64,000 bases of DNA, from assembly GCA_947568835.1 (NCBI GenBank), contig OX387609.1:7889660-7953659 (forward strand), written 5' to 3'. The stretch comes from Protonemura montana (Eukaryota > Arthropoda > Insecta > Plecoptera > Nemouridae). Positions 11,865 through 23,669 of this stretch are shown here, piece by piece (the stretch's first letter is position 1; each line of letters opens with the position of its first letter). A program made the position numbers and the translations under genes. Below the pieces are notes generated by a model, which made no database searches, was not told the DNA's origin, and saw only the letters and a list, made by a program, of their open reading frames with translations.

Positions 11865-12200
11865 ATCTAAATGGTAGGTGCCACCTAATGGCGCTTGCGG
11901 CTGTCCTTTTTAAAAAATCTCTACAATTTAATAATAACGACTAAAAATATCAATAAATGCATATTACCCGCCGAGGTTAGCATTAATAAAGGTTATTCGA
12001 GCGTAAGCCAGTCTCAAGTACGAGTAATCTACGAAAACATAAAACACTCAACTGAACACTCAACTGAACACTCAACGCCATCTCTGGGTGACCACCATTT
12101 CCGTCAGTATAGTAGCTATCGGTCGGTAATTTTCGTGACGACAGTTCAACACTAGCGCTGGTACTCTGATTAGCTATAAACCCAATGGTACTATTTATAG
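11865..12200. repeat. R1 fragments in both orientations plus a 13-bp tandem repeat
   Basis: 11868-11920 carries the R1 words GGTAGGTGCCACCTAATGGC and GCTTGCGGCTGTCC in minus orientation. 12150-12200 carries AGCGCTGGTACTCTGATTAG and ACCCAATGGTAC in plus orientation. In between, at 12047-12076, AACACTCAACTG-type units of 13 bp occur three times. Confidence 0.5.
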
Positions 12201-12384
12201 ATGGGTAAACAAAAAAGGTTTTCATAGAAATCTGAAAAGTTCGATCAGTGAACCTTGTCCAAACCAAAGATCACTAGAAGTACCACCTGATGGAGTTTAA
12301 TTTTGGACTAGAAAATATAACCTAATTCCTTCGCCAAAAATTCGTATCTCCCGCCCTAAACCGTGTTTCCCTTCTGATTTCCAG

Positions 12385-12612
12385 ACGTTGTTCACACCAC
12401 CGCCAGGCGCGCTGCTTCTCGCGGCCAGGCGTCGCGCGCAGCCTCTCGCTGCAGGTGCTTTCTGCGCACGCGTTGCCCCACGCGCCCGTGCGCAGTCGTG
12501 CCTCGCTAGACGTCATCAGCGAGGACTTCCGAATCAACGCGCTACGCAGGCGTAAGCAGCTGATACCGCGCGCCAAGCTCATTAGCAGGAAGTCGTTCAA
12601 CGAGGGGAAAAG
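12385..12612 (+). CDS. Internal exon of the main host gene
   Basis: The acceptor is TTCTGATTTCCAG (AG at 12383-12384) and the donor is AAAAG then GTATGG (GT at 12613). The exon is GC-rich and open throughout: one base completing an upstream codon, 75 codons, then AG. It encodes a basic segment beginning RCSHHRQARCFSRPGVARSL and later ASLDVISEDFRINALRRRKQ, ending SRKSFNEGK. The final AG joins the first base of the exon at 14225 as AGG (Arg), so the two exons fit in phase. No Met lies in this frame, so the start codon is further upstream. The product is not recognised. The Arg/Lys-rich character suggests an intracellular protein that binds nucleic acid, membrane or partners, but that is inference from composition only. 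Confidence 0.7.
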
Positions 12613-14224
12613 GTATGGACTGAAGTTGAGCAAGAGTAAGTTGGCTTTGGTGGTGGGTGGGTGACCGCTTCACAATAACGATAGTAAAAGGAAATGGGAA
12701 TATCTAAGATGGCAAAATTCCAATCATCTTTTTTTTTTTACCGGCAGAGCAAATAAAACTGGTTCCGGGCTTTTCCGCTGACCCTGATTTCCGTCGTCCT
12801 TGTACCGGAAAATGTAGTTACTCAAACGCGGGCTTCAGACGCGAAAGACACCAGCTAAATTAGATTTTGCCAAAGATATCGCGCCTGACGGAAGTCAATA
12901 TCAACGTCTGGGTCTCTTTGAAGCGTCTGCAGAATCGTTTCTTGTCGGTCTTTTTGTGAAAAACAATCAGAAGATGAATTGCGAGAATTGTTTCAATCAT
13001 CTTCGTCGCCAATACAGCGCGAGAGAGAACAGTGACTCCAGCTTGATTTGGCATTTGATATGACAATAATCCTTTGTATGATTATACTTCATAAAACCAA
13101 ATTCACAAATACTCATCGATTGTTTTTCTGTTTTCTTATGCAACTTGGCCGGTTAAATGTATGCCAATTTTCTATGGAACAACTCCAGCAATCTCACAAA
13201 CATCGTTATAATGGATTACAGAACCAAAGCTCAAATCACTGCAACCTTTAAGCTAATAGCGAATTCTCTCCCATTCGGGCAACAAAGATCTGGGATCACA
13301 AATCACAGGCGACGTCACGAAACTTTCCCTCGTCCACGAAGCAGTGAAAATATGGATTACTGTTTTCTTTGAAGTTTCCTCCAAACGTTTCCAAACTTTG
13401 GCTCCGTATCAAAGACTGCCGAGTTTCCGTTGCTAAGCATTGTTTTTCCACCCAGCCACAAGGAGCGCTGCAATCGGGGCATGAGCTTAGCTTTCTGCGG
13501 TCGGCCGGGACGGGTGGGTAAGGGTTTGGGTGGACGATTCGCCCGTGTCATAATATCGTTTTAATTAAGACTCGGGGTCCATGGTTTTTGCTCTGCCCGT
13601 GCCTCCTTGTGTTTTCTAGAGACTTGCTCGTGTTCTGTCTGGTGTACAAAAAAATGTTCTGAGATTGAATCTGCCTAGCTGAGCAGTGATTTGCTTTGTG
13701 CTATCATATCACAAGGCATGCGGTAGTTTTGGTTCAGAGAACCACGCGACGAAGTCACGTCAACCAAACTTGAATATTTTTTTTTGTCTTTTGACCCTCT
13801 GAAGGCCGTGCTTTATTATTTGAACCAAAAGCGAAATTTAATATTCATGGAGGAGTTCCGGAAGCAAAGTTCGTTCGGCATGGCCTCCTGAAATCACTTT
13901 TCACTGGTTATTGTTTTTTTTTATTATTTTAAAACCAACCTTTTCCGTTGGAAAAGGTTGCCATTTTTTAAATTTTTTCACAAGATCCGGATTGGTCGAT
14001 ATTGACGTATATCAATGCAGTTCTTACTGGATTGGCAATGTAAAACCGTGAATAAATCACTTGTTTTTCATTTCTCTGAACAGTTGTAACATCGGGTAAC
14101 ATAGTAACACCGGGTCGAAAACAATTCCATAATCGCATGATCGAATGACCGCCATACCTAGAGTATAGTGACCCTCCCCAAAACTTCTGCCATCCAAACG
14201 CTAACACCACCTCCACATTTCCAG
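12613..14224 (+). other. Intron of the main host gene
   Basis: A 1,612-bp intron bounded by GTATGG and TTTCCAG. Inside, a perfect 10-bp hairpin (AACCTTTTCC and GGAAAAGGTT, 3-base loop) lies at 13937-13959. No other element was recognised. Confidence 0.65.
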
Positions 14225-17200
14225 GGGCTACTCCGACTCCTCCGACGAGCACCCCCAACTCAGTCGCTCTAAAACCAGCGCCAACCTCGCCGAGTTCATC
14301 GCCGAACACCAACTACTCGGCCAGCGCTCCAACTCTTCCTCCCCCAACATAGTCGAGCTCTTCGAGCGGGCGGCGTGCGTCGAAGAAGTCTCACCGCCAT
14401 CGTCAACGCGCTCCCCACACTCACGCGTGCGCAAGACATCGTCCACCAGCCTCTCTTCGAGGAGCAAATTCAAGATGTCCCGCCGACCTCAAGTGTTGCA
14501 TGTCACCGACTCGGTCAACTCGCGACAGAGGAACCGAACATACACGAAGAACACCGTGTTGAAGGCGAGTCCTGTAGCGACGGTGAAGAACAAGTACGAC
14601 ATCTCAGATTGGGAGACGTACAGCGTTGTTCAGCCGCCTGGAGCAGTTCAGGACGGCGATAAAGTCGAGGTGGATACACAGGTTGATGTAACTGATAACC
14701 TCTACGCGACAATAAATAAGCGGCGTGACTCGGAAGTTAGTAAAAGCGATGACGGGTTCGATTCTGTGGATTTGGATGCCGAGTCGACAATAGAATCTTC
14801 ACATGGAGGCGTTGGTGCGATGAAGACGTTGGATCCGTTGCGAGTTTCGCGGCAGAATTCTATGGAGACGAGAAAGAGGAACGCCGTTGATGATGTTAAC
14901 GGAGAGGTGCACGTCAAGGAGCAGGTCGCCGTTGAAGAGGGTGACGGCTGCGAAGAGGACAGCGTAATGCCGGAGATGGATAAAATAAATGAGTTGAACA
15001 GTGTCGAGAAGGGGATGGTGAATAAAGAAGACGGTGGAAAATTGACTCTGACCAAAGAAAAGTCGAGCAGTATGTTGAATTTGAATTCGACCGAACAGTG
15101 CAAGAAAATCAGATTCAAAAAGTTGGCGCCCAAGATCGAGACGCAGGTGAATAACTTCAACAAGCGCGGTAATAACAAAGAGACCGAAGTCTCCATAAAC
15201 CGGTCGATGCCCGAGTTTCTCGACGAGAACTTCACGATCGAAAATCCGTTGTTCAGGTTCAAGGCAATCGAGAGCCACTTGGAACACATCTCGAAGATGA
15301 ACAACAAAGTGCAGAACTACAGGAAGACGAGTCTGGACGCGTTGGGAAGCAACAACGTGAACGCGGTCGGCGACGCCAAGAATATGGACAAGCTTAAAAA
15401 CTCTGACAAAAACTTCAACAAGCGATTAGACCAAATGAACACCACTGAAAACCTGCACGGCAAGGTCGCCAAGTCCAAGTCTAACGAAGAGTCAAACTCG
15501 AAGAGCGAAGACAGCTTCAAGAAGGTGGCCGCCTTTGACGGTCTCCTCCAATACCTCCATGATTACCGTCTGGGTCTGCGTGACCTGCTCGTCAACAACA
15601 ACGTGGTCATCATCGAGCCTTTGCGCGAGTCAAAGGTACGATTGGAGGACAATGTCAAAGGAAAACCGCCACTGGAGACGTCATGTCGCATCACCGGCGC
15701 CACTGTGAAAAACTCCAAGCCTCCAACGGGCGAGTCATCGCGCACCCTACCACGTAACGCAAAACACCAACCGAAAATCAAGCGTCACTTCTTCTACCAC
15801 CCGTGCAACAAGGTCAACCGTTATCTGGTGGACAAAGAGTTGCCCGATCCCGATCTCGTCAAGAACGGCCGCGAAAAGTACGAGGAGTTCCTGAAGCTGA
15901 AGATCGAAAAAGAAAAGATCTTAGCCGGCTTTGGCGGCGACACGTTGCCCGCCAAACTCGAGCACAAGTCGAGCGAGGCGTTGGACAAGAAGTCGTCAGT
16001 GGATTCGGGAAAACGCAAACTGTGTCGCTTTTTGACTGTGGACACAGTCTACAGAGACAAGGCGATCCGAAGGTGGACCGACACCGGCAGCCTCTCTTCA
16101 GGCATCAGCAGCGACCTGAGTTGCTACGACACCGACCTCGAGTCACCGAACTACGACATAAAAACCACATTCTCGTCAGACGACGACGATTTTGACTCGC
16201 TGAACTCGAAGAACTTTGAGGTTGAGTACCACTACGTAGCCCCGGAGGTCTTAGAAAAGATCCGAGCGTGCGGCGAGAGTACCACATACTACGGAGGACG
16301 CATTGTCGCGTCCACCAAAGGCCAGAGCCCGATGAACTGCATCATGAGCGAGATCCAAGAAGACACGAGGGTCGATGGAGGAAGAGACACGAACAAAAAC
16401 TATCTCGGCGTTAAGTTCCGCCTGGTGAAAAGCAATAGCTGCGGCAGCCGGCTCGAGCTGGCGGGCGCCGACGACGCGAACAAGACGTCGCCGAGGAATT
16501 CAAATTCGCCGAACAAAGCATGCTTAGCTTTCGGCGCCGAGGATAAATCGGGGGTGGAATGCGACGGGATTCCAAAAGCGATGCTAGTACCGATTAGCGG
16601 GAAGGAATGCGTCGCGGAGGGCGGGGGCGACGGGGAACATGGCGTGCGACAACGTGATCAAATTCGCGAAGAGATACCGAAAATCAATATCCAGAGAGTG
16701 ATCAAGGAGATCGAGGCGAAACACGTCGAGAAGACAAAGTCTGATGTGGTGACAAGGAGCGGATCTTTTCAATTCGCCAAGAACGTGTCGCCGGGCAAGG
16801 AAGTGGAGCCTCTCGAGACGAAGACGAACTTTCTTGGGGGTCCCCCCCTTGAGGCAATTAGGGGGGGATTCACGCCCGGAGCAAGAGGACTCTCGCAGTT
16901 TCAGCAGCCGAAGAATGGTGCTAATGGGGTTTGTGCTCCTGTTTGCGATATGGAATTTGAGACATTTGAAGTATTAGAAACTTTGGGGCCGTGTAGAAAT
17001 GATGGGGCGGCGAGCGAAGATGAAGGAGGTAAACGGCAAGATACTAGCGATAAAGAAGGTGGAGAGGAAACAGCGATTGTCGACGCGGAGATCGATCTGG
17101 TGCTGAAGGAGAAAATGCACGAGGAACTGAAAGCGGAGATTGATAAGATTAAGAACAAAGAAGAGCCGACGAAAGAAAAGATCCGGATGACCTCTTGGAG

Positions 17201-17279
17201 CAAACAGAAGCAATCGGTGACTTTTGACTTTCGAAACGATGGGCAACACGGAGCGAATCACTTGCCGGGTATGTGCTAG
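14225..17279 (+). CDS. Long terminal exon of a large, unrecognised host protein
   Basis: After the acceptor at 14224 the frame runs 1,017 codons to TAG at 17277. With the upstream exon it gives about 1,093 in-window residues. The frame is already open upstream of the first in-frame GTG (14427) and of the ATG near 14475, so this is a continuation, not a start. The protein is rich in Lys, Glu, Asn and Ser. I see no transmembrane segment and no domain I can name. Segments that look ordered are a hydrophobic, helix-like stretch around residue 515 (LLQYLHDYRLGLRDLLVNNN), a Lys/Glu helix near 580-605 (DPDLVKNGREKYEEFLKLKI), a Ser/Asp patch near 697 (GSLSSGISSDLSCYDTDLES), INIQRVIKEIEAKHVEK near 894, and a Glu/Lys coiled-coil-like tail (KEKMHEELKAEIDKIKNK) before ...QSVTFDFRN. 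Such conserved-looking islands in disordered sequence are typical of scaffold or cytoskeletal adaptor proteins. That role is inference. Confidence 0.85.
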
Positions 17280-17850
17280 AAGAGATTTCGCTCGCGCTAA
17301 GAGAAAAGAGCCGAAAAATCGATTTTATGATTTGCATTTTTTTTTCTGGTAGCTGTTTTTCTAATTTTAAGGATTGCATAATTGATGAGCTACGAAGGTG
17401 GGATGTACCTGAGAGAATTTACGTTGCTAAACTTGTCGACTAAATTGGATGTAATTTGCGTGTTAAACGATATCAGATATGGATTTTGAAATTAATTTGA
17501 ATAATTAAGTGTGCAATTAAATATATCATGTGCAACTCATTAACAATCATAATGAGGACAATGTTACCAATAGTAAATGGGTCGTTCTTTATTTTTGTGA
17601 ATTATTTCGAGTCGATAATTGTGAAGAAGGAATTAGATGGAAAGGAAAAACATTATTTTTGATTATAAATTAGTGTTATAAATATAAGAACGGGAAATGC
17701 GTATTAATTATTTGTAATATACATTAATGAGGTTGTAAATTACTTGATACGGAATGATTTACCGTGGATTATATATTTAATAGAGGTCCCATCGCAATCA
17801 TGTAATCTATGTAAATTACAGCAATAAAAATACATGTTAAGATATTCAGT
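17280..17850 (+). terminator. 3' untranslated region and poly(A) signal of the main gene
   Basis: AT-rich sequence follows the stop codon. A canonical AATAAA lies at 17823-17828, about 545 bp downstream, and I see no earlier canonical signal. Cleavage would be expected about 10-30 bp further on. Confidence 0.55.
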
Positions 17851-18330
17851 AGCACGGAAAAATTGTGATCGTATTACGCTAATGTAGGAAATATTTTATG
17901 GCAAAGATTAAAAACTTAACAGACACAGCCATTTTAACACTTGAAATGTCACAATTATATCTTAAAATTCAAAACCAAAACAAAATCTCCCTGAGGTGGC
18001 GCAAAAACTCCCCATCAACACAGATCGGTTTTCCAGCCAAAATGAGCCAAAATGATCCGTATGCCAGTGTCACCTTCAATTGTCTAGCAACGCTCGATGA
18101 ATACCAATGCAGAAACACCTCGAGAAACACTATCACGAATTTTCCGACCGCTTTCCCACACAGTTTTCCACGGCAGCTGTTGTTGGTCGAAACAAGGGTG
18201 GCACGTGGTCAACCGGACCCAACAATTGGCATGCAGAGGGTGCAGTCTGATCAACCCCTAAATGCTGAACCCAGCACTGCTTAGAATTTAGGATGAAAGT
18301 TAAGCGATGAGATATTAGATTTATATTTGT

Positions 18331-18753
18331 AGTGTTTAACGACGCTTTGTTTTAAAAAAACTGACCCTGTGGTACTGGTCTTATACCATCGTTGAAAGAA
18401 TGGGTGATGATGAAGAAAGTACTTAACTTAGCTTAGAAGGGTAGAGAGAAAACCTGGTGACAGCACGTAGCTTACTCATGTCGAAAAGCACCAAGGGGAC
18501 CACCGGCTTAATATCCCTTTTGAAGGACGGTACAACGCGAACTGCAGGATTACTCCACAAATCCATGCTGTCGAGAGGTTGATAAGCAAGGCGAATGTCG
18601 TTGCTGTACTAACTTTCATCTTTCCAACCTCTCTCCCAAACATAACTGGCCATGTGTATGATGGTCACCCATCCAATGCCTGACCCAGCGCAGTGTTGCT
18701 TAACTTCGGTGATGTTACGAGAAGCAGTGTTCCTAGCACGCCAGACCGCTCGG
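18331..18753 (-). mobile_element. 5S-derived SINE, near full length
   Basis: Minus-strand copy with head (18650-18753), linker, body and 3' end (GTGTTTAACGACGCTTTG on the plus strand). It lies about 0.5 kb beyond the main gene's poly(A) signal. Confidence 0.87.
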
Positions 18754-18916
18754 AATCCGATTACTCATTCAATTAGCAAATAGTTAATGCAAGGAAGTTA
18801 ATCAATTCGTTAGTATGAAGGTATGTTTGAATTGAATTAGTCAGTCCTTACGCTCTAATTCAGTGATTATTTGCCCTTCATTCATAATTAGCAAAATTAT
18901 AGCTATTTCTAGAACA

Positions 18917-18951
18917 AGAGAGAGAAAGAGATAGAGGGAGGGAGAGAGAAT
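18917..18951 (+). repeat. GA-rich simple repeat
   Basis: Imperfect (GA)n/GGGA run after AACAAGAGAGAGAAAGAG. Confidence 0.8.
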
Positions 18952-19014
18952 TTCCCTGTGGGTTTCTATAAATGGAAGTTTTATTAATGATCACATCGAT
19001 TTTCTCTAAACCCT

Positions 19015-19300
19015 GGTAGGTAGGCACAACGGTATGTTTGAATACTTGGGTGTAAGTGTGGTTGCGTCGAAAATTGTTTAGGCGTGGTTATACGTAAAGC
19101 TGGTTACCAGCTGCGTCTTTGGTAGGTAGGCAACTTTACACACATTCGTGTACGAGTGGTTGCGTTTGCGAAACAGCCAGGCGATATTTACCCGGTTTAT
19201 TTATACCCGGTAGTTTTGCAAGGTAGGTAGGCAATACTAAGTACTAGGATGTTGGTTGGGTTGCGTTTACAAACCTCGCAGGGGTTAGAGGGTGATGTGT
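19015..19300 (+). repeat. Diverged tandem repeat of about 101-106 bp, three units
   Basis: GGTAGGTAGGC recurs at 19015, 19121 and 19222. Each is followed further on by a GTTGCGTTT or GTTGCGTCG word and by an AGG/CCCGG segment. The units are well diverged, so the array is old. Confidence 0.55.
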
Positions 19301-20325
19301 TCGATTTTGTATGATGATAATAATAAAAAGGTGAACGTAAAATGTATTTTTACAATTATTGTTTTCGGTTGAATACCTTCGGGAATCGTTGCCAAAAATG
19401 GAGTTTATTAATAGAAAAGTCGTTCATCTGTTGAGTTCATCGACGTAGAAATAGCTTTCAGGATTCTATTTCCTTACAGACTAATTGAAATGTTTGAAGG
19501 AAGAAAATGTAGTCTGGAAATCGTCTGTCACGACAGAAATGAATATTGGTTTTTAGCAATCAATAGCGTCTCGACCGGTTCGCAAAGATAAGAAAAGGGG
19601 CTCGGTTTGTTCGGCTACATACGGAAAAGGGTACTGGCACCTGTCACATCCAGTTTCTCAGTAAAAATAGTTTCAATCTTTAAGAAATTCTGAACACGTT
19701 GGTTAACTCGAATCAATATTTTCTACCATGAGCGCTAGAAAAGCTCTCCCAATTTTTCATGTTTTTATTTTAGATTAAAACACAATTGAACATTTTCGCT
19801 GAATTCAAACATGACTATTTATATTCTTTAAAAAGACATTAAACTTTGAACGTACCATAGCTAAAAAAAAAATAAAAAAAGTTATTGGTATCATATGAAA
19901 AAAATATATAAAATAAAATAACCAAAAAAAAACGGAAATAAAAGTCATAGCATCTGGTCAATCTTTTCCCACTTTCACTCACTTCCAGACTTTCACGCAG
20001 TATTTCCCCCCCCCCCCCCCCCCCCCCCTAACGGCTACCCATCCCAAAGGAGCATTCACAGCGGCTGCGGGAATGGACCATTCCGACCAAAGATATTGGC
20101 TCATCTACACGGGGTTTCATGTGAAACCGATCGCAAGCAGGACGGCATCTGCACAGAGTGGGCACCAGGATTTGCCAGCAATGTCTTCCTGGTCGCGAGC
20201 AATCTGCTAAAAGCTGTCACGTGGAGGACTGTTGACACAGACTCGCACAGATACTCCATTCAGGGGTTAAAATTGGCTCAGAGAAACCTCTTTGGCATTC
20301 GTCTCGCCTTCAAGCTAAAATAATT
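19300..20325. other. Stretch without a recognised gene; AT-rich and poly(C) tracts
   Basis: 19862-19935 is nearly pure A/T. A run of 23 C lies at 20006-20028. A reading frame of 75 codons near 20096-20323 has no family likeness and no paired splice sites. Confidence 0.45.
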
Positions 20326-20462
20326 CCAAACTCGTCCTAGAGATGGCGTTATTAGCAATTCAGTTTGTCTCACTCGTGCTGCTGGTCATCGCTATACACT
20401 TCTCTCTGTTTAGCTCGGGATTCAATAGTCGCGATGCTAACCCAATCTATTGACAAATTTCT
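20326..20462 (+). repeat. Dispersed repeat F130, copy 1
   Basis: It shares the order CTCGTCC, TTGTCTCACT, GCTGCTGGTCATCGCT, TTCTCTCTGTTTA, CTCGGGATTC, CGCGATGCTAACCCAATCTA with 62731-62860 and, in reverse, 33929-34060. Element class is unknown and there is no coding sequence. Confidence 0.6.
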
Positions 20463-20550
20463 ATGCTTAGTCAGCAAAGACGAGAATGAAATATCTGTGT
20501 AAATGCTTTCTGTGGTATTTAGAAAAGTTGAGAAAATTTAAATGACTGTT

Positions 20551-20771
20551 GCGTCCCCTCCGAAGGACGGTTCAAAAAGAACAATATAATTCCTCTACAA
20601 ATTCATGCTGTCAAGAGGTTGATTAGCAAAGCAAGTGAAGTTGTACTAATTTTCAACCCTCTAAACTTTCTGCCGAATAGAACTAGTCATGTGTATGATG
20701 GTCACCCATCCAAAACCTGACCCAGCGCAGTGTTGCTTAACTTCGGTGATCTTACGAGAACCGGTGTTTCT
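20551..20771 (-). mobile_element. 5S-derived SINE, 3' half missing
   Basis: The head (20690-20771, including GTCACCCATCCAAAACCTGA on the plus strand), the linker and the body up to the CCGAAGGACGG word are present. The copy stops before the CCGGCAC part. Confidence 0.82.
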
Positions 20772-21211
20772 GATATATTTTCGTAACGACATACTTCACA
20801 AACAACTTGAAACCCAAAGCAAACATTTTTGCATCTTCGCGCAAACTTCGCCACTCATCAGAACCGCAAGAACGAAAATAACGAACTAGATTTTGAAATC
20901 GCCGAGCCTCGAATGACGAAGATATGGTAGGAAACAAAACAAAACAACTTCAGAGCAATATATCTGAAAGAAAGTAACAAAGAAGCAGTGACTGTTGACG
21001 CAGCAGTGGGGGTAGGGGGAGGATTTGATACAGAGTCTAGAACAAATCTCCAAGAGCAAAAAGTTGTCCGTGCAAAGGTATCATGGCCGACATGGATATC
21101 CATTATAACTAGCTACAAACGTCACAACACAGAAACGTATCGTTAAACTTAATGGCATTGAGAACTCAATAGTTATTTCGATCGGTTAGCCCCAAAAGAA
21201 AGACCACTTAA

Positions 21212-21510
21212 GTCGGGTTTTACCAAAATGTTCGACTTTAAGTTGGATTTCAAACTCTCAGAAATATTTAAATTTCACAGCATGTGATTGGAAGTCGCCA
21301 TGGCAATAGTATCAACTAACACTTCAATTAGATGCGAGATTTGGGTACAACCAGGCCTTATTGGCAAAATTTAAATGTCTGGATGAAAGGATATCTTGTG
21401 GTTAAGATGTAAATAGGAGTATCTGATTGGCTGTAACCATGGAGATGAGCTGTTAACTGGCAGATATCAATTAAGAGTTGACATTTTGGTAAAACCGGAT
21501 CTAAGTCGGT
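21212..21510. mobile_element. Two adjacent MITE copies (family M1)
   Basis: The first (21212-21360) has GGGTTTTACCAAAATGTTCG at its left end and CATGTGATTGGAAGTCGCCA inside. The second (about 21354-21510) ends in AGAGTTGACATTTTGGTAAA ACCGG. Ends and core match 10365-10803 and 62543-62692. Confidence 0.6.
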
Positions 21511-22636
21511 GTTGTTTTATTTTTGATACTTATTTGTACAACCTCAGCACTAGTTCGCACTAGTTGAGAACCAAATCCAGAGTGTATTTTCAATTTGTTA
21601 GTTTTTTTTTTAGGTTAGGTAGTAGTGGTTCGGTTGTTCTAGTGGTTTTTAGCTTGAAATGGCAGTATTTTCGTTAGTGGTAACATTAGTTTTATTGCGA
21701 CTTTACTATTTTACTACATTACTATTTTTAATTTTGCTTTTCTTACAAAATTTCTCGTTAGTTTACAATAACTTTCCCTATGCGAAGAGAGTGTCTTTCC
21801 ATTCGCATTAACAGTTCAACATATATGTAAAAACACCCCATTATTCGAACCCAATCTTTGTAGATTTAATTCTAATGATTCCATAATACGCATAGCGTGT
21901 TGTTAAATATTAATTTGGGGAATGCTGGAAGACAACGTGGAATTACATAGACAAACAATTGGAATAAATCTGCATTGCATATGACCCAGTTGCAGAAGAG
22001 ATATACATGGAAACCGCAATGAGATAAATTACACTCGCTAATTCGGATGCATGTTTGCGTACATAATCCGAATGTGTGCCTTTATAAAATACAGAGAAAA
22101 GCTCAATTTTCTGCAGGATTCATAGACATGCAGCTGCCACATCGTTGTATCTACAGAATTGCCAGATTCAGACAAATTATATGCCGATTGTTTTAAAAGG
22201 ATTATAGGATTTCACCAACAAAAATGGCCAATACACGGCCTTCTTAATGGCAACATAACCTAAATTAGAGCTCACAGATTGAAACTTCTAAAGGCTGTAT
22301 GGCGGCCATGTTTAAATGCTTCTTCCAGCTCTTATTTGCAAAAACGACTTTAGAGAGCTTTGAAATGGCAACTGGATAGACTTACAAAACTTAAAACAAA
22401 ATGGCTTCTCTACACGACGGCTTAAAGCAAGTCATTTACTTAAAAGCTGAAAATTTGGCAACCCTTTCGCGACGTATTAGTAACGTCCGAACGTTTTTGT
22501 TTGAAACTTTGGAAAAACAGGTCCCACGGGTCAGTTAAGTACTAGAGGAAATATAATATTCTTAAGTTAAATAAAACGCAAAAAGCCATACATTCGGATC
22601 ACATCCCGTGCAACTTTGCAAACAGGGTTTTTGAAA
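21511..22636. other. Stretch without a recognised gene
   Basis: AT-rich DNA with no recognised coding or repeat signal. Confidence 0.4.
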
Positions 22637-22680
22637 GGTTAAGCAACACCGCGATGATGAAAGGCTGGATGGGTGACCAA
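22637..22680 (+). mobile_element. Fragment of a 5S-like head
   Basis: GGTTAAGCAACACCGCGATG followed by GGCTGGATGGGTGACCA matches the A-box to C-box part of the SINE head. No body follows. Confidence 0.5.
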
Positions 22681-23220
22681 AAAACGACTTCCTGCAGAGT
22701 TAATCATTCAATTTATCACAAACTGATATCATTTAATCATGCACACCTTCAATTGATTGCATTGATTGATTTTTTGAAAGCTAGTAATCTGCCAAAAATA
22801 ACGAAATTAAATTTCTAAACACTCGAAACGACGGAGGCTCCATCACGTAGCAACTACCATTGCCATCGGTAAAGTAGCTGATCAGTTGGTCACTTTTGAG
22901 ACGACAGGATCTTTTACATTCTTGGTCATTCATCAAACTTCATCTTTTTATCCATTCCATTCCTTAGCTCTTTCCGTTTAAAAATAAGTATTTCCCTAGA
23001 TATATTTATTTTTATAAATTTTCTCTGGTTTTCAATTTGTGGTAATTTCTAGTACGATATTCGCTACTCTCTCTTTTTTCCAATTCTTTCCGTCCTTTCC
23101 ATCTCCCAGATCAGTATATGTAACAAAACCTTTGTCTCCACTGTCGTTCTTCTGCCTTTACCCATCTAAAAGCCAATTTACAATGTTAAAATTAAAGAAA
23201 GTAAAAAAAATAAAATAAAA

Positions 23221-23300
23221 GAATGTGACTGGCTATGACCATGGATACAAGTCTCAAACTGGCAGCTACCTTTTTTAGAGATCTCCGTAAGACCACAAGA
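23221..23300 (+). mobile_element. Short MITE fragment (family M1)
   Basis: GAATGTGACTGGCTATGACC, ATGGATACAAG and AACTGGCAG resemble the core of the second element at 21354-21510. Confidence 0.35.
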
Positions 23301-23383
23301 ATCATAACTCAAAGAAAGCAGCAAATGAAGCCATACAATCAACCGACCATTCATCCACCCCTTGTCTCTCATCTGCATCTTAC

Positions 23384-23573
23384 CTGACGTCTCAGGAGGA
23401 CCAGCAACGTCGCTAAGCGCCCTCGAGGGCACGACGCCAGGTGTCGACGTGGTGGTGGTCGTGGTGGCGGCGAGGTCGGGCGTCGACGGTGTCGTCGGCG
23501 TCGTCGGCGTCGTCCGGGCTCGCGACGTATGCAGGCGCCGACATGACCCATGTATCCTATGTGTCCACCTACC
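23384..23573 (-). CDS. Probable Thr/Pro-rich exon of an unknown host gene
   Basis: Read on the minus strand this 190-bp GC-rich segment has a strong acceptor (CTACCCCCTCTGCAG just above 23573) and a near-consensus donor (GACGTCAG then GTAAGA, GT at 23383-23382). One frame is open throughout and encodes ARTTPTTPTTPSTPDLAATT followed by TTTTSTPGVVPSRALSDVAG: a low-complexity linker typical of extracellular mucin-like or disordered regions. A second frame is also open but is Arg-rich and less natural. It ends one base into a codon. No companion exon was identified, so gene, start and function are unknown. Confidence 0.45.
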
Positions 23574-23669
23574 CTGCAGAGGGGGTAGCAGAGTGTTAAA
23601 GCTTGCAGATAGATGGTGGGGTGAACGCACAAGGGGGTTTGTTTAGGTGTAACGGTGATTAATTAGATT

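Noticed and set aside
14702-15307. Frame of 201 codons on the minus strand of the main exon
   Set aside because: It is the complementary shadow of a strongly supported plus-strand coding exon.
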